DNA of 64,000 bases from JBBPYC01 sp965218765 (GCA_965218765.1 CBDCLU010000002.1:1054001-1118000); one strand, 5' to 3'; counted from the first letter of the stretch, positions 44,604-51,873 are shown. The notes: generated by a model from the sequence alone, not told the origin. Translations and numbers: made by a program.

Positions 44604-46037
44604 ATGACCGAATCTTCTGCATTCACGCGCAGGCGCCTGTTCACGCTTGCATTGGCAACCTCCGCCTTGGCGGCTTGTCACGCGCAAGCCTTCGCGCAAC
44701 AACCACAGCCCACCGCCATGGGTGATGCGCACCCGCCCATCGTCTTCATGCACGGCAACGGCGACTCCGCCGCGCTCTGGATGACCACCATCTGGCGGTT
44801 CGAGTCGAACGGCTGGCCGAAGGATCGCCTGATCGCGCTCGACCAGCCCTATCCGCTTGCGCGCGACGACGACGCCGTCGCGCAACCCGGCCGCAGCTCC
44901 ACCGCCGAATCGGCCGCGTTCCTGAAAGCCCAGGTCGAAAGAGTCCTGACCAGCACCGGCGCGAAAAAAGCCATCCTGCTCGGCAACTCCCGCGGCGGCA
45001 ACACGATCCGCAACTACGTGCAGAACCTGGGCGGCGCAAAAGAAGTGAGCCACGTCGTGCTCGGTGGCAACCCCGCGCACGGCATCTGGGCGATTCCCGG
45101 CTTTCGGGAGAACAGCGAGTTCTCTGCGCTCAGCACGTTCATGAAGCAACTCAACGAGCCGAAGGACGCGCAGGGCGACGAAGTCACGCCGGGCGTCAAG
45201 TGGCTCACCATCCGGTCTGACAACAACGACAAGTACGCCCAACCCGACGGCCGCTGGATCGGCGCGGTGGGCAAGGCCACCAACATCGGCTACGACGGGC
45301 CTGCGCTCAAAGGCGCCTCCAACGTTGTGCTGCCGAAAGCCGACCACCGCGAAACGTCGTTCTCGCCCGCTGCCTTCGCCGCTGCCTATCAGTTCCTGAC
45401 CGGCAAGGCGCCGCAGACCACCGACGTCGTGCCGCAGCACGGCGACATCCAGCTGTCCGGCCGTGTGACCGGCCTCGGCCTCAACCCGCTCGATCCGAAA
45501 AGCGGCAATTTCACGAACAACCAGTCCCTGGTCGGCGCGCAACTCGTCGTCTACGCGGTGGACGCCGACACCGGCACGCGCCGCGGTGGCGATGAACAGC
45601 CCATCCTGAAAACCACCATCGCCGCCGATGGCCGCTGGGGGCCGCTCAAGACCACGCCCGCGACTGCCCTCGAATTCGTCCTCAGCGCCTCGGGCTACGC
45701 GACCACCCACATCTACCGCAGCCCGTTCCCGCGCGACAGCGACGTCGTGCAGCTGCGCCCTGAACGCATCGCGGAGGCCGACCGCGACGCCAAAGCAATC
45801 GTCACCTTTACACGACCACGCGGTTACTTCGATGCGGAACGGGACACGATGACGCTGGATGGGAAAGACAAGCTGCCGGGGGTGCCGGCAAATGGCGCAG
45901 GGGTTTCCAGCGCAAAGCTCAAGCTGGCCGATGAAGTACAGCGGACCGTTGCCGCAAGGTTCAACGGCGAGAAGGTCACCGGGCAGACTTGGCCGGCGGC
46001 TGAGGGGAATTTGACGATGTTGGAGTTGACCTACTGA
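44604..46037 (+). CDS. Tat-exported alpha/beta hydrolase, lipase-like
   Basis: 477 residues. The N-terminus has a twin-arginine signal (FTRRRLFTLALAT) with cleavage probably after AFAQ. Residues ~45-275 are an alpha/beta hydrolase core: IVFMHGNGDSAALW (oxyanion loop) and LLGNSRGGN (nucleophile Ser in a G-N-S-R-G elbow). A late PKADHRET supplies the catalytic His. The C-terminal ~190 residues form a beta-rich region (VTGLGLNPLDPKSG, LEFVLSASGYATTH) that resembles an accessory or binding domain. It is a probable periplasmic or secreted esterase/lipase/polyester hydrolase; the substrate is unknown. This is the last ordinary gene before the cassette array. Confidence 0.85.
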   Translation: MTESSAFTRRRLFTLALATSALAACHAQAFAQQPQPTAMGDAHPPIVFMHGNGDSAALWMTTIWRFESNGWPKDRLIALDQPYPLARDDDAVAQPGRSSTAESAAFLKAQVERVLTSTGAKKAILLGNSRGGNTIRNYVQNLGGAKEVSHVVLGGNPAHGIWAIPGFRENSEFSALSTFMKQLNEPKDAQGDEVTPGVKWLTIRSDNNDKYAQPDGRWIGAVGKATNIGYDGPALKGASNVVLPKADHRETSFSPAAFAAAYQFLTGKAPQTTDVVPQHGDIQLSGRVTGLGLNPLDPKSGNFTNNQSLVGAQLVVYAVDADTGTRRGGDEQPILKTTIAADGRWGPLKTTPATALEFVLSASGYATTHIYRSPFPRDSDVVQLRPERIAEADRDAKAIVTFTRPRGYFDAERDTMTLDGKDKLPGVPANGAGVSSAKLKLADEVQRTVAARFNGEKVTGQTWPAAEGNLTMLELTY

Positions 46038-46262
46038 CCGCTTGGGTGAGACAGCGGCGGTCGGATCAGACGAGGGGTACTTGGCTTTGCCTCAAACCCA
46101 GTGATGCAAAACCATCCGATTGCCGCAACCATCCGCAAATTTTTAGATTTGCCTAAACGCATTCGTGAGGCGAGAGCACTACAGGAAGCGTCATTTGGAC
46201 ACCGCGTTAGGCGACGTGCCCAGCTACGATGTCTGCGGTCTAATTTTAGTTAGGTTCTCTGA
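46038..46262. other. Left junction of the cassette array
   Basis: Between the hydrolase and the first cassette gene I find no intI or remnant of it. Two GTTRRRY-type core sites occur: GTTAGGC at 46206-46212 and GTTAGGT at 46249-46255, the latter 7 bases before the first cassette gene. A degenerate GCCTAAAC at 46155 could be the left half of an old attC ending at 46212. The exact array boundary is uncertain. Confidence 0.5.
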
Positions 46263-47147
46263 ATGACGCTGCCGCAGAACTCAATCGCCAAATGTTCCGA
46301 AACGGGTCTTTGCAGGTTGACGATGACCCGAGGCCCCTACGTCAAGTCACACATCATTCCTGCCTCGCTGACGCGACTTCCTGCCGATGGGAAAAAAATC
46401 GTTCAGGCCGGTATCGGCATTGGCATAAAAAGAAGATTTGTTAGTTGGTATGACAACGAAATAGTTACGAGAGCGGGAGAAGACATACTAGAATTCATAG
46501 ATACTTCTGCAATAAGCTCGCTTCGAGCCCACAAGTTGATTTGGAGCAGTTGGGGTTCCGACGATAGATTGAAAACTAATGATCTCGTCACGGGGCCTGA
46601 CGATCAGGCATTTCGCTTTGTTAAGATTTCTGAAGCTAAGCAGTTACAGCTATTTTTTCTCAGCATTGTTTGGCGTTCTGCAATATCTCAAAGGTCTGAT
46701 TTTTCTTATGTTCATCTTTCGCAAGATCACCTTGGAGACATTCGTCAGCGTGTTCATGCAAAGGATCCGGGTACTTGGGGTGACTATCCAGTCCAACTAT
46801 TCCAAATTACCTCTAAAGGAATACTACATAACCGAGTTCCTATTTTAGAGAGAAAAATTGTGGAACTGGAAACTGGGGACTATCTCGAAATGGATTACGT
46901 TCGGATCTATTTTGATGGTTTGGTCGCTCATGTGCACTTGGCCCTTCGCGATCGCTTCGATGAGCGCTATCTTGGAACTTGTCTACGTTCGAACCCTAGC
47001 ACTCTTATCTTTGCGTATGAGTTCGAGAATTCACGCACCGCGGAAAATATCAAAGAGATGGTCGCTACTGTTGTTGAAGAAGATTTGAAACCAAAATTTC
47101 CGTTTACTGAAATCGCCACTGTCGTCCGCGCTAAGTGGAAAACCTAA
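46263..47147 (+). CDS. Cassette 1: unknown protein with KSHIIP motif
   Basis: 294 residues, AT-richer than the chromosome around it. Near the N-terminus, CSETGLC followed by GPYVKSHIIPASLTR resembles the Cys-x(n)-Cys then 'KSHIIP' start found in several uncharacterised phage- and island-associated bacterial proteins, some HNH-like. The rest has no motif I recognise and no membrane segment or signal peptide. The stop codon TAA lies inside the R'' box of attC 47142-47199, so the gene ends exactly at its recombination site as typical cassettes do. ATG 46263 follows the GTTAGGT core by 7 bases; ATG 46323 is an alternative start. Confidence 0.7.
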   Translation: MTLPQNSIAKCSETGLCRLTMTRGPYVKSHIIPASLTRLPADGKKIVQAGIGIGIKRRFVSWYDNEIVTRAGEDILEFIDTSAISSLRAHKLIWSSWGSDDRLKTNDLVTGPDDQAFRFVKISEAKQLQLFFLSIVWRSAISQRSDFSYVHLSQDHLGDIRQRVHAKDPGTWGDYPVQLFQITSKGILHNRVPILERKIVELETGDYLEMDYVRIYFDGLVAHVHLALRDRFDERYLGTCLRSNPSTLIFAYEFENSRTAENIKEMVATVVEEDLKPKFPFTEIATVVRAKWKT

Positions 47148-47199
47148 CTTGGCATTCCAGCCGACCGCCTACGGCGGCGTCTGAATTTGGCCGTTAGGC
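47142..47199 (+). repeat. attC site 1
   Basis: 58 bp: R'' ACCTAAC (47142-47148), stem CAGCCG-A-CCGCC / GGCGG-CGTCTG around TAC, and R' GTTAGGC (47193-47199). The unpaired A in the stem is the extrahelical base typical of attC. Ends cassette 1. Confidence 0.9.
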
Positions 47200-47233
47200 C
47201 TCGCAACCATTACTGTCGCCGATTAGCAAGAAC

Positions 47234-47361
47234 ATGGACTGGCTTACATTCATCAGCAAGTTGATCGACTCAATGGCGTGGCCTGTCGCGGCCGTGCTGC
47301 TTGGTCTGATCTTCCGGAAGAAGTTAGCCGAGTTGCTGCCACTACTACGCAAGGTTAAGGC
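47234..47361 (+). pseudogene. Cassette 2 gene, 5' part (split by an IS)
   Basis: ATG 47234 starts MDWLTFISKLIDSMAWPVAA, a membrane helix followed by RKKLAELLPLLRKVK, then the frame runs into the insertion sequence. Removing the IS and one 9-base target copy joins base 47361 to 48776 in frame. This gives a 200-residue protein with one N-terminal helix and a soluble helical domain. Similar 'FI..IIGSLAWP' membrane-anchored proteins are widespread and uncharacterised. Confidence 0.85.
47353..47361 (+). repeat. Left target-site duplication of the IS50-type element
   Basis: GGTTAAGGC, identical to 48767-48775 on the other side of the element. Nine-base duplications are typical of the IS50 group. 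Confidence 0.9.
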
Positions 47362-48766
47362 CATGCCATTACACACAACGCCTCTATCCTCTTCGCCATA
47401 TTGAATCGATGAAGGTGTGATTGAGATGGGATGGGCACAGCACGAGTGGGCGACGGCGGACTTGGGCGATCGCAGGCTGAACCGGCGGCTGGTGAAGGTG
47501 GCGCAGCAGTTGGCCGACAAGCCGACGGCCAGTATTCCAGGCGCATGCGGCGGCTGGGCCGACACGGCCGGTGCCTACCGCATGCTCAGCAACGAGCGCT
47601 TTGATTGGCGCGACGTGCTGGAGCCGCACGCACGCTGCACGATGCAGCGCATGGCCAGCCAATCGCTGGTACTGTGCTTACAGGACACGACCGAGTTGGA
47701 CTTCAATGGCCAGACCATCGACGGGCTGGGGCCGCTGAGCTTCGAAGCGCAGCGCGGCATGTACTTGCACCCGACCTACGCGGTGAGCGCGCAGCGCGAG
47801 CCGCTGGGGCTGCTCGATGCGTGGATGTGGGCGCGCGAGGCACGCGATGCGCAGGGCCAGCGCGCGGGCGTCCCCGAGAGCCTGCGATGGATCGAGGGCT
47901 ATGAGCGGTTGGCCGAGCTGGCTGGCGAGCTGCCCGCCACGCGGCTGCTGCAGGTGGGCGACCGGGAAAGCGACATGGCTGCGCTGATGCAGCGCGCCCA
48001 AGCGCTGGGCTGGCCGGTGGACCTGCTGGTGCGCAGCCAACACAACCGGGTGCTGCCGGGTGGTCAGCGGCTATGGGACGAAGTACAGGCCAGCGACAGC
48101 CTGGGCGACATTGAATTCACGATGCCTGCGCGCGCGGGCCGCGCAGCCCGCAGGGTCAGGCAGGAGCTGCGCCTCAAGCGCATGCGGCTAGCCGGCAGTG
48201 AGCACGCGGGGCTGGAGATGACGTGCGTGATCGCCAGCGAAATTGCCCCACCCAAAGACACCAAGCGGTGTGCTGGCGGCTGCTGACCAACCGACCATCA
48301 GCGACTTGGCCGAGGCCGTGCAACTCATCGAGTGGTATCGCGCGCGCAAGGAGGTGGAGATGTTCTTTCAAGTCCTCAAGACCGGCTGCCGCGTCGAGGC
48401 GTTGCAGTTGAGCAGCATGCCGCGCTCGAACGTGCGCTGGCGCTGTTCATGGTGGTGAGCTGGCGCATCGCCCATCTGATGCGCACGGGCCGCACGTGTC
48501 CTGATTTGCACGCCGTCCTGATGTTCGATGACGGTGAGATCAAGGCGGCGTATGTGCTGAACAAGAAGACACCGCCGACGACGCAGCCCAGCCTCAACGA
48601 GGTGCTGCGCCATGTGGCGATGCTCGGCGGCTTTCTCGCTCGCAAAGGCGACGGCGAGCCGGGCGTGAAGACCCTCTGGCTCGCCTGCAGCGCGTCATGG
48701 ACTTCGCAGCTGGCATCCGCTTCATGCGCAATTCAGATGCGAAGGGGACTTGTGTGTAATGGCATG
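47362..48766 (+). mobile_element. IS4-family (IS50/Tn5-like) insertion sequence
   Basis: A 1405-base element with perfect terminal inverted repeats (CATGCCATTACACACAA at the left, its complement at the right) and a perfect 9-base target duplication, GGTTAAGGC. The transposase resembles Tn5 transposase. Perfect ends and duplication indicate a recent, structurally complete insertion, but the transposase reading frame is interrupted. Confidence 0.92.
47426..48759 (+). pseudogene. IS50-type transposase with three frameshifts
   Basis: Frame one (47426-48286) starts MGWAQHEWATADLGDRRLNR and includes LCLQDTTELDF (first catalytic Asp) and LQVGDRESDMAAL. It shifts near 48270, continues as TISDLAEAVQLIEWYRARKE VEMFF (containing the YREK-like Glu region), shifts again near 48424, continues as LERALALFMVVSWRIAHLMR, and shifts a third time near 48680 to end RVMDFAAGIRFMRNSDAKG. 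Apart from the indels the protein is complete (about 445 residues). Sequencing error or true decay cannot be told apart here. Confidence 0.85.
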
Positions 48767-48775
48767 GGTTAAGGC
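48767..48775 (+). repeat. Right target-site duplication of the IS50-type element
   Basis: GGTTAAGGC, the second copy. The interrupted cassette gene resumes directly after it. Confidence 0.9.
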
Positions 48776-49250
48776 CGGCCCTCTGGAGGCAGAGTTCGAG
48801 ATCGCTACGAAGCAAGTGTTGGCAAGTACGGCCGAGCTAGCCGCCAAGGAGCGCAAACCCGACGCTCGTCAGATCGAGGACAAGAGTTCGCTTGAAAACA
48901 CTGCTTCAAAACTCCTTATAGCAAGATCTGAGCCGACCGCCACCATCATTGAAGGGTGGTCAATGCTTGATGGCGAACTGCACAAACTAGGTCGACAAAC
49001 TGGTATCAACGGGGATCCCCTATTGAGTGAGACTAAGCTCTATCGCGAGATCATGGACTCCGACATATTGCCGATCGAGACAAGGAGTCTTGTGCAAGAC
49101 CTCCGACAACTGCGTAATCAAGTCGCACATGCCAAGGTTATCCCTACCCCCGCATCAGCACAAGACTATCTGGTTTCAGTACAACGTGTGGTAGAACTAA
49201 TCAGAAACTATCGTAAGAACTTACCAGGTTACACCGTAGAGGTCCGTTGA
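48776..49250 (+). pseudogene. Cassette 2 gene, 3' part
   Basis: Continues the frame of 47234-47361: AGPLEAEFEIATKQVLAS, a helical soluble region, ending NYRKNLPGYTVEVR. The fusion length 128 + 475 = 603 bases is an exact multiple of three, with no internal stop codon, confirming that one gene was cut. The 3' part could still be translated from a start near the IS end, without the membrane anchor. Function unknown; the RQLRNQVAHAK segment resembles HEPN/DUF4145-like helices, which is weak evidence. Confidence 0.8.
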
Positions 49251-49273
49251 AGCACCTATATGCATCGAGCGAG

Positions 49274-49333
49274 GCCTAACCATTCCCTCAAGCGGACCTG
49301 CCTACGGCAGGCCGCTTAAGTCAAACGTTAGGC
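49274..49333 (+). repeat. attC site 2
   Basis: 60 bp: R'' GCCTAAC (49274-49280), stem AAGCGG-A-CCTGCC / GGCAGG-CCGCTT around TAC with the unpaired A, R' GTTAGGC (49327-49333). Ends cassette 2. Its stem differs from the other sites. Confidence 0.9.
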
Positions 49334-49341
49334 ACTAAAAA

Positions 49342-49905
49342 ATGGACGCGCTGTTTGCAATGCTGAAGTCGGACGCAAATGCGGCCAACGCGCTTGGCGC
49401 GTTGGCGAGCGCAGTTGCAGCCGTTTTCGCCCTATTTGTATCTTGCGTCTCGGTTTGGATATCAATCTCTACCAGCCGTAGCCAGCGGCGCCACAACGAG
49501 TTGTCGGTGCGTCCGCTCGCAGAGGTCACCTTGGCAGATTACGAAGACAGCTTACGTGTGAAGCTTAGAAATAACGGATCTGGGCCAATGATCGTTATCG
49601 CGGTGACAGTCTCTGATGGCTCTCGTTCACACGAAAGTCTTATTGAGTGGATGCCAACTCTTCCGTCAAATCGATTGTGGAATAATTTCACGCATGCACT
49701 GCAGCTACGATCCCTGCAAGCCGGGGCAGAAATAATCCTGCTTGAATTGACTGAATATGAAGGAGAGCCAGAATTTGCCCCGTGTAGGGACAAGGTTCGC
49801 AAGGCGCTCACGCCGTTAACAGTAAGTGTCGAGTACATGGACATCTACGAATCTGCAATGAAACCCTGTTGTAAATCACTGTCTTGGTTTGGGCGAAACC
49901 TATGA
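49342..49905 (+). CDS. Cassette 3: membrane-anchored protein, unknown
   Basis: 187 residues; one membrane helix (about residues 15-45, ASAVAAVFALFVSCVSVWI) followed by a soluble beta-rich domain of ~140 residues (LRVKLRNNGSGPMIVIAVTV). The layout, a helix plus a short RSQRRHNELSVRP linker and an immunoglobulin-like beta domain, is frequent in uncharacterised defence-island and cassette proteins. ATG 49342 lies 8 bases behind the attC R' site. Lower GC than the chromosome. No enzymatic motif seen. Confidence 0.7.
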   Translation: MDALFAMLKSDANAANALGALASAVAAVFALFVSCVSVWISISTSRSQRRHNELSVRPLAEVTLADYEDSLRVKLRNNGSGPMIVIAVTVSDGSRSHESLIEWMPTLPSNRLWNNFTHALQLRSLQAGAEIILLELTEYEGEPEFAPCRDKVRKALTPLTVSVEYMDIYESAMKPCCKSLSWFGRNL

Positions 49906-49906
49906 T

Positions 49907-49963
49907 GTCTAATTCTTCATTCGAGGCGGACGGCTTCGCCGCCACTCAATTTAGTCGTTAGAA
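49907..49963 (+). repeat. attC site 3 (degenerate)
   Basis: 57 bp: R'' GTCTAAT (49907-49913), a stem around GGCGG-A-CGGC / GCCG-CC, R' GTTAGAA (49957-49963). Both boxes deviate by one base from consensus, but spacing and stem are right. Confidence 0.7.
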
Positions 49964-49975
49964 TTGAAATCGGCC

Positions 49976-50080
49976 GTGCAAGTTATTTTTAATGTGAAAA
50001 GTGGCGTTGCCGGAGGCTTGGTCTGCATAGGTAGCTACGCTATTCGTAGCGCGGAAGTTGGTCATCGGTTACTGGTTTAG
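49976..50080 (+). CDS. Cassette 4: doubtful 34-codon frame
   Basis: The cassette between attC 3 and attC 4 has only ~147 bases of its own. The best frame is GTG 49976 to TAG 50080 (VQVIFNVKSGVAGGLVCIGS...), with no ribosome site. It may instead be a non-coding cassette. Confidence 0.25.
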   Translation: MQVIFNVKSGVAGGLVCIGSYAIRSAEVGHRLLV

Positions 50081-50110
50081 CCACACCGTCGTTATGCCAA
50101 GCCATTATCG

Positions 50111-50166
50111 TCCTAATTGTGCAATCAAGCGGGCGGCTGCGTCGCCGCTTTTTTTGTTCGTTAGTA
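50111..50166 (+). repeat. attC site 4 (degenerate)
   Basis: 56 bp: R'' TCCTAAT (50111-50117), stem AAGCGGGCG / CGCCGCTT, T-rich spacer, R' GTTAGTA (50160-50166). Ends the short cassette 4. Confidence 0.65.
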
Positions 50167-50192
50167 TTCAAAAGAAAATAAAGGAATGAGTG

Positions 50193-50516
50193 ATGCGAAA
50201 ACTGATATTGACCGCGTTTGCGGTGGCGACGTTGGCTGGATGCGCGGCGCAAAAGGACTGGTCCGCATCTGGCGGCAGTCGTGCGGACGGCGTAGTCCGT
50301 ATGTCCTATGAATGGAGCGGCCTACAGGTTCCAAAGGTTGAAGAGCAACAGGCGATCGATATCGCAACGCAGCGATGCAAGGGATGGGGATATTCGGGTG
50401 CCGAAGGCTTCGGGCAGGGAAAGCGCGAATGCACTGCGACAGATGCTTTCGGCTGTGCGGCTTGGCGCAGAACCAAAGAATATCAATGCTTGGGAACGCC
50501 GCCTGCAAGTAAATAA
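50193..50516 (+). CDS. Cassette 5: YecR-like lipoprotein
   Basis: 107 residues with a lipoprotein signal (MRKLILTAFAVATLAGCAA; lipobox LAGC, Cys about residue 18). The mature part, DGVVRMSYEWSG, EEQQAIDIATQRCKGWGYSGAEGFG and KRECTATDAFGCAAWRRT, follows the YecR-like family pattern with its conserved cysteines. YecR-like proteins are small envelope lipoproteins of unclear function. AAAGGAATGAGTG precedes ATG 50193; an adjacent GTG three bases earlier is less likely. It is encoded directly after attC 4, so it is a mobile cassette gene. A stretch of 77 bases separates its stop codon from attC 5. Confidence 0.8.
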   Translation: MRKLILTAFAVATLAGCAAQKDWSASGGSRADGVVRMSYEWSGLQVPKVEEQQAIDIATQRCKGWGYSGAEGFGQGKRECTATDAFGCAAWRRTKEYQCLGTPPASK

Positions 50517-50593
50517 GAAGCAGTCGCTCCGCGCCCAGGAGGGTACCAGTAGTTTCTGAATTTTGCGTTCGTCAATCGAGCAGATAGCGTGCT

Positions 50594-50651
50594 GTCTAAC
50601 TTTGCATTGCAGCCGACCGCCTACGGCGGCGTCTGAATTTGTTCGTTAGTC
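50594..50651 (+). repeat. attC site 5
   Basis: 58 bp: R'' GTCTAAC (50594-50600), stem CAGCCG-A-CCGCC / GGCGG-CGTCTG, R' GTTAGTC (50645-50651). Ends cassette 5; first of six nearly identical sites. Confidence 0.9.
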
Positions 50652-50668
50652 GCGGCAAGTACAGCACT

Positions 50669-50824
50669 ATGAAAAAGCAAAGCCAAAAATTTAGTGGCGC
50701 TGTGCGGCCAGTTCGCACCGCGCGCAAGGCGGGCGGCTGGTGCCGTGCTGCATCCGGCGCCGTGCAGCTATCCTTTGCCGCGCCTAACCTGTCATTGCAG
50801 CCGATCGGCTTCGCCGCCGGCTGA
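50669..50824 (+). CDS. Cassette 6: short basic ORF running into its attC
   Basis: ATG 50669 gives 51 codons, starting MKKQSQKFSGAVRPVRTARK. The last ~14 codons (NLSLQPIGFAAG) are encoded by the attC itself. Strongly basic and Ala/Arg-rich; no family recognised. The cassette is very small, about 130 bases before its attC. Expression is uncertain. Confidence 0.35.
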   Translation: MKKQSQKFSGAVRPVRTARKAGGWCRAASGAVQLSFAAPNLSLQPIGFAAG

Positions 50825-50841
50825 ATTCCGTTGCGTTAGTC
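50782..50841 (+). repeat. attC site 6
   Basis: 60 bp: R'' GCCTAAC (50782-50788), stem CAGCCG / CGGCTG with a changed inner part (ATCGGCTTCGCCGC), R' GTTAGTC (50835-50841). Confidence 0.85.
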
Positions 50842-50857
50842 GTTCGGGCAAAGCATC

Positions 50858-51100
50858 GTGCAAAAGCTCAAGCAAAAGGTGACTGTCCCGCTTTTCCAGC
50901 AATCGCAGCGCGCTATGGTTTCTGCAGTGTCGCTTGCATGCTCAGCAGTCAGCGCCGCGTTCGCCTCACATCGGGTAGCGGTTGTTCAACGCATGGGCCT
51001 TTCCGTCGCCTTTGCGCATGGGTTTGCATCGGCATCGCCCATCGGTCTAACTGTGCATTCCATCCGACCGCCTACGGCGGCGGCTGAATTTGGTCGTTAG
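50858..51100 (+). CDS. Cassette 7: member 1 of a three-copy cassette family
   Basis: 80 codons from GTG 50858: MQKLKQKVTVPLFQQSQRAM, then an Ala/Ser/Val-rich stretch, ending RPPTAAAEFGR, whose last ~19 codons are encoded by attC 7; the stop codon TAG lies in its GTTAG box. Cassettes 8 and 10 encode sister sequences at the same offset. No known domain. Either a real small protein (the middle is mildly hydrophobic) or a conserved non-coding element with an accidental frame. Confidence 0.45.
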   Translation: MQKLKQKVTVPLFQQSQRAMVSAVSLACSAVSAAFASHRVAVVQRMGLSVAFAHGFASASPIGLTVHSIRPPTAAAEFGR

Positions 51101-51102
51101 TC
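51045..51102 (+). repeat. attC site 7
   Basis: 58 bp: R'' GTCTAAC (51045-51051), stem with CCGCC / GGCGG and the unpaired A (outer arm has one changed base), R' GTTAGTC (51096-51102). Confidence 0.9.
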
Positions 51103-51139
51103 GTTCAGGCAAAGTGCAGTACAAAAGCTCAAGCAAAAA

Positions 51140-51361
51140 TTGGTTGTGCCGTTGGTCCAGCAAGCGCAGTGCGCTACGGTTTCTGCAGTGTCGCTTGCAC
51201 GCTTGGCAGTCAGCGCCGCGCTCGCCTCACATCGGGTTTTGGTTCCGCAGCGCGTGGGGCTTGCCGTCGCTTTTGTGTGCAGCTATACGTCGGCCTTGCC
51301 CATTGGTCTAACCCGGCATTCCAGCCGACCGCCTACGGCGGCGGCTGAATTTGGTCGTTAA
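51140..51361 (+). CDS. Cassette 8: member 2 of the three-copy family, start codon lost
   Basis: The frame equivalent to cassette 7 runs from 51119, but its GTG has become GTA; the next possible starts are TTG 51140 or GTG 51146. The encoded sequence VVPLVQQAQCATVSAVSLA ... LPIGLT followed by the attC-encoded RPPTAAAEFGR parallels cassette 7. The cassette is the same length as cassette 7 (203 bases before attC) with substitutions only. Loss of the start codon makes translation doubtful. Confidence 0.35.
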   Translation: MVVPLVQQAQCATVSAVSLARLAVSAALASHRVLVPQRVGLAVAFVCSYTSALPIGLTRHSSRPPTAAAEFGR

Positions 51362-51363
51362 GC
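51306..51363 (+). repeat. attC site 8
   Basis: 58 bp: R'' GTCTAAC (51306-51312), stem CAGCCG-A-CCGCC / GGCGG-CGGCTG (perfect), R' GTTAAGC (51357-51363). Confidence 0.9.
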
Positions 51364-51543
51364 TGAACCAAAGCGTACACTGCGCGGGCAGCCGGGCTTG
51401 GTCAAGGCAACGTCGATGCTGTCTTTATGAACGATCCAGCTCTCGTCGGCCTCTGTTTCGATCAATAGGCACTTCTACAATGGAAGGTAATCAATCAAAT
51501 AGCACTCTTTCCTAGTCACGAACTTTCTCAATTGAGGAAACCC
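51364..51543. other. Long 5' part of cassette 9
   Basis: 180 bases between attC 8 and the start of the small Cys-rich gene, AT-rich at 51470-51540. This is longer than the 5' part of other cassettes here and could hold a promoter of the cassette's own. I see no certain -35/-10 pair. Confidence 0.35.
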
Positions 51544-51780
51544 ATGAAAATCAAATTGCAATTCATGATTGGATTATTTGTTTCATCCATGTCGGTTATT
51601 ACGGTTGCGATTTGGCTGTTTAGGCCGATAACTGCGACTGCCCAAGCCCGGCCTGCAGCGTGCGTTTGCACACAGTCGTCAGTCAATCTCGGCGGTACAT
51701 CTACCGCAATTAACAATTGCAATTGTGGTGGCACGCAATGCGTAGCGTTCAATTCGCTACAGCTTCAGTGCATCAAGTAG
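51544..51780 (+). CDS. Cassette 9: small Cys-rich exported protein
   Basis: 78 residues from ATG 51544, with TTGAGGAAACCC (GAGGA, 7-base spacing) in front. A signal-peptide-like start (IGLFVSSMSVITVAIWLF) is followed by a mature part of ~40 residues with six cysteines (CVC, NCNC, QCV, LQC) and Thr/Asn/Gly-rich spacers. The layout suggests a secreted or periplasmic disulfide-rich or metal-binding miniprotein, or a one-helix membrane protein with a Cys-rich tail. No family recognised. The gene ends 18 bases before attC 9. Confidence 0.65.
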   Translation: MKIKLQFMIGLFVSSMSVITVAIWLFRPITATAQARPAACVCTQSSVNLGGTSTAINNCNCGGTQCVAFNSLQLQCIK

Positions 51781-51798
51781 CTCTCGCTGACGTCTTCC

Positions 51799-51856
51799 GC
51801 CTAACCGGGCATTGCAGCCGACCGCCTACGGCGGCGGCTGAATTTAGGCGTTAGTC
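51799..51856 (+). repeat. attC site 9
   Basis: 58 bp: R'' GCCTAAC (51799-51805), perfect stem CAGCCG-A-CCGCC / GGCGG-CGGCTG, R' GTTAGTC (51850-51856). Confidence 0.9.
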
Positions 51857-51873
51857 GTCATAGATAAAGCATC

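Noticed and set aside
46156..46212. Eleventh complete attC left of cassette 1
   Set aside because: GCCTAAAC and GTTAGGC have the right spacing, but the left box has an extra base and no inner stem is visible; left as uncertain, not counted.
46403..46848. Small alternative frames inside cassette 1
   Set aside because: They overlap the longer 294-codon frame, which ends exactly in the attC as cassette genes do.
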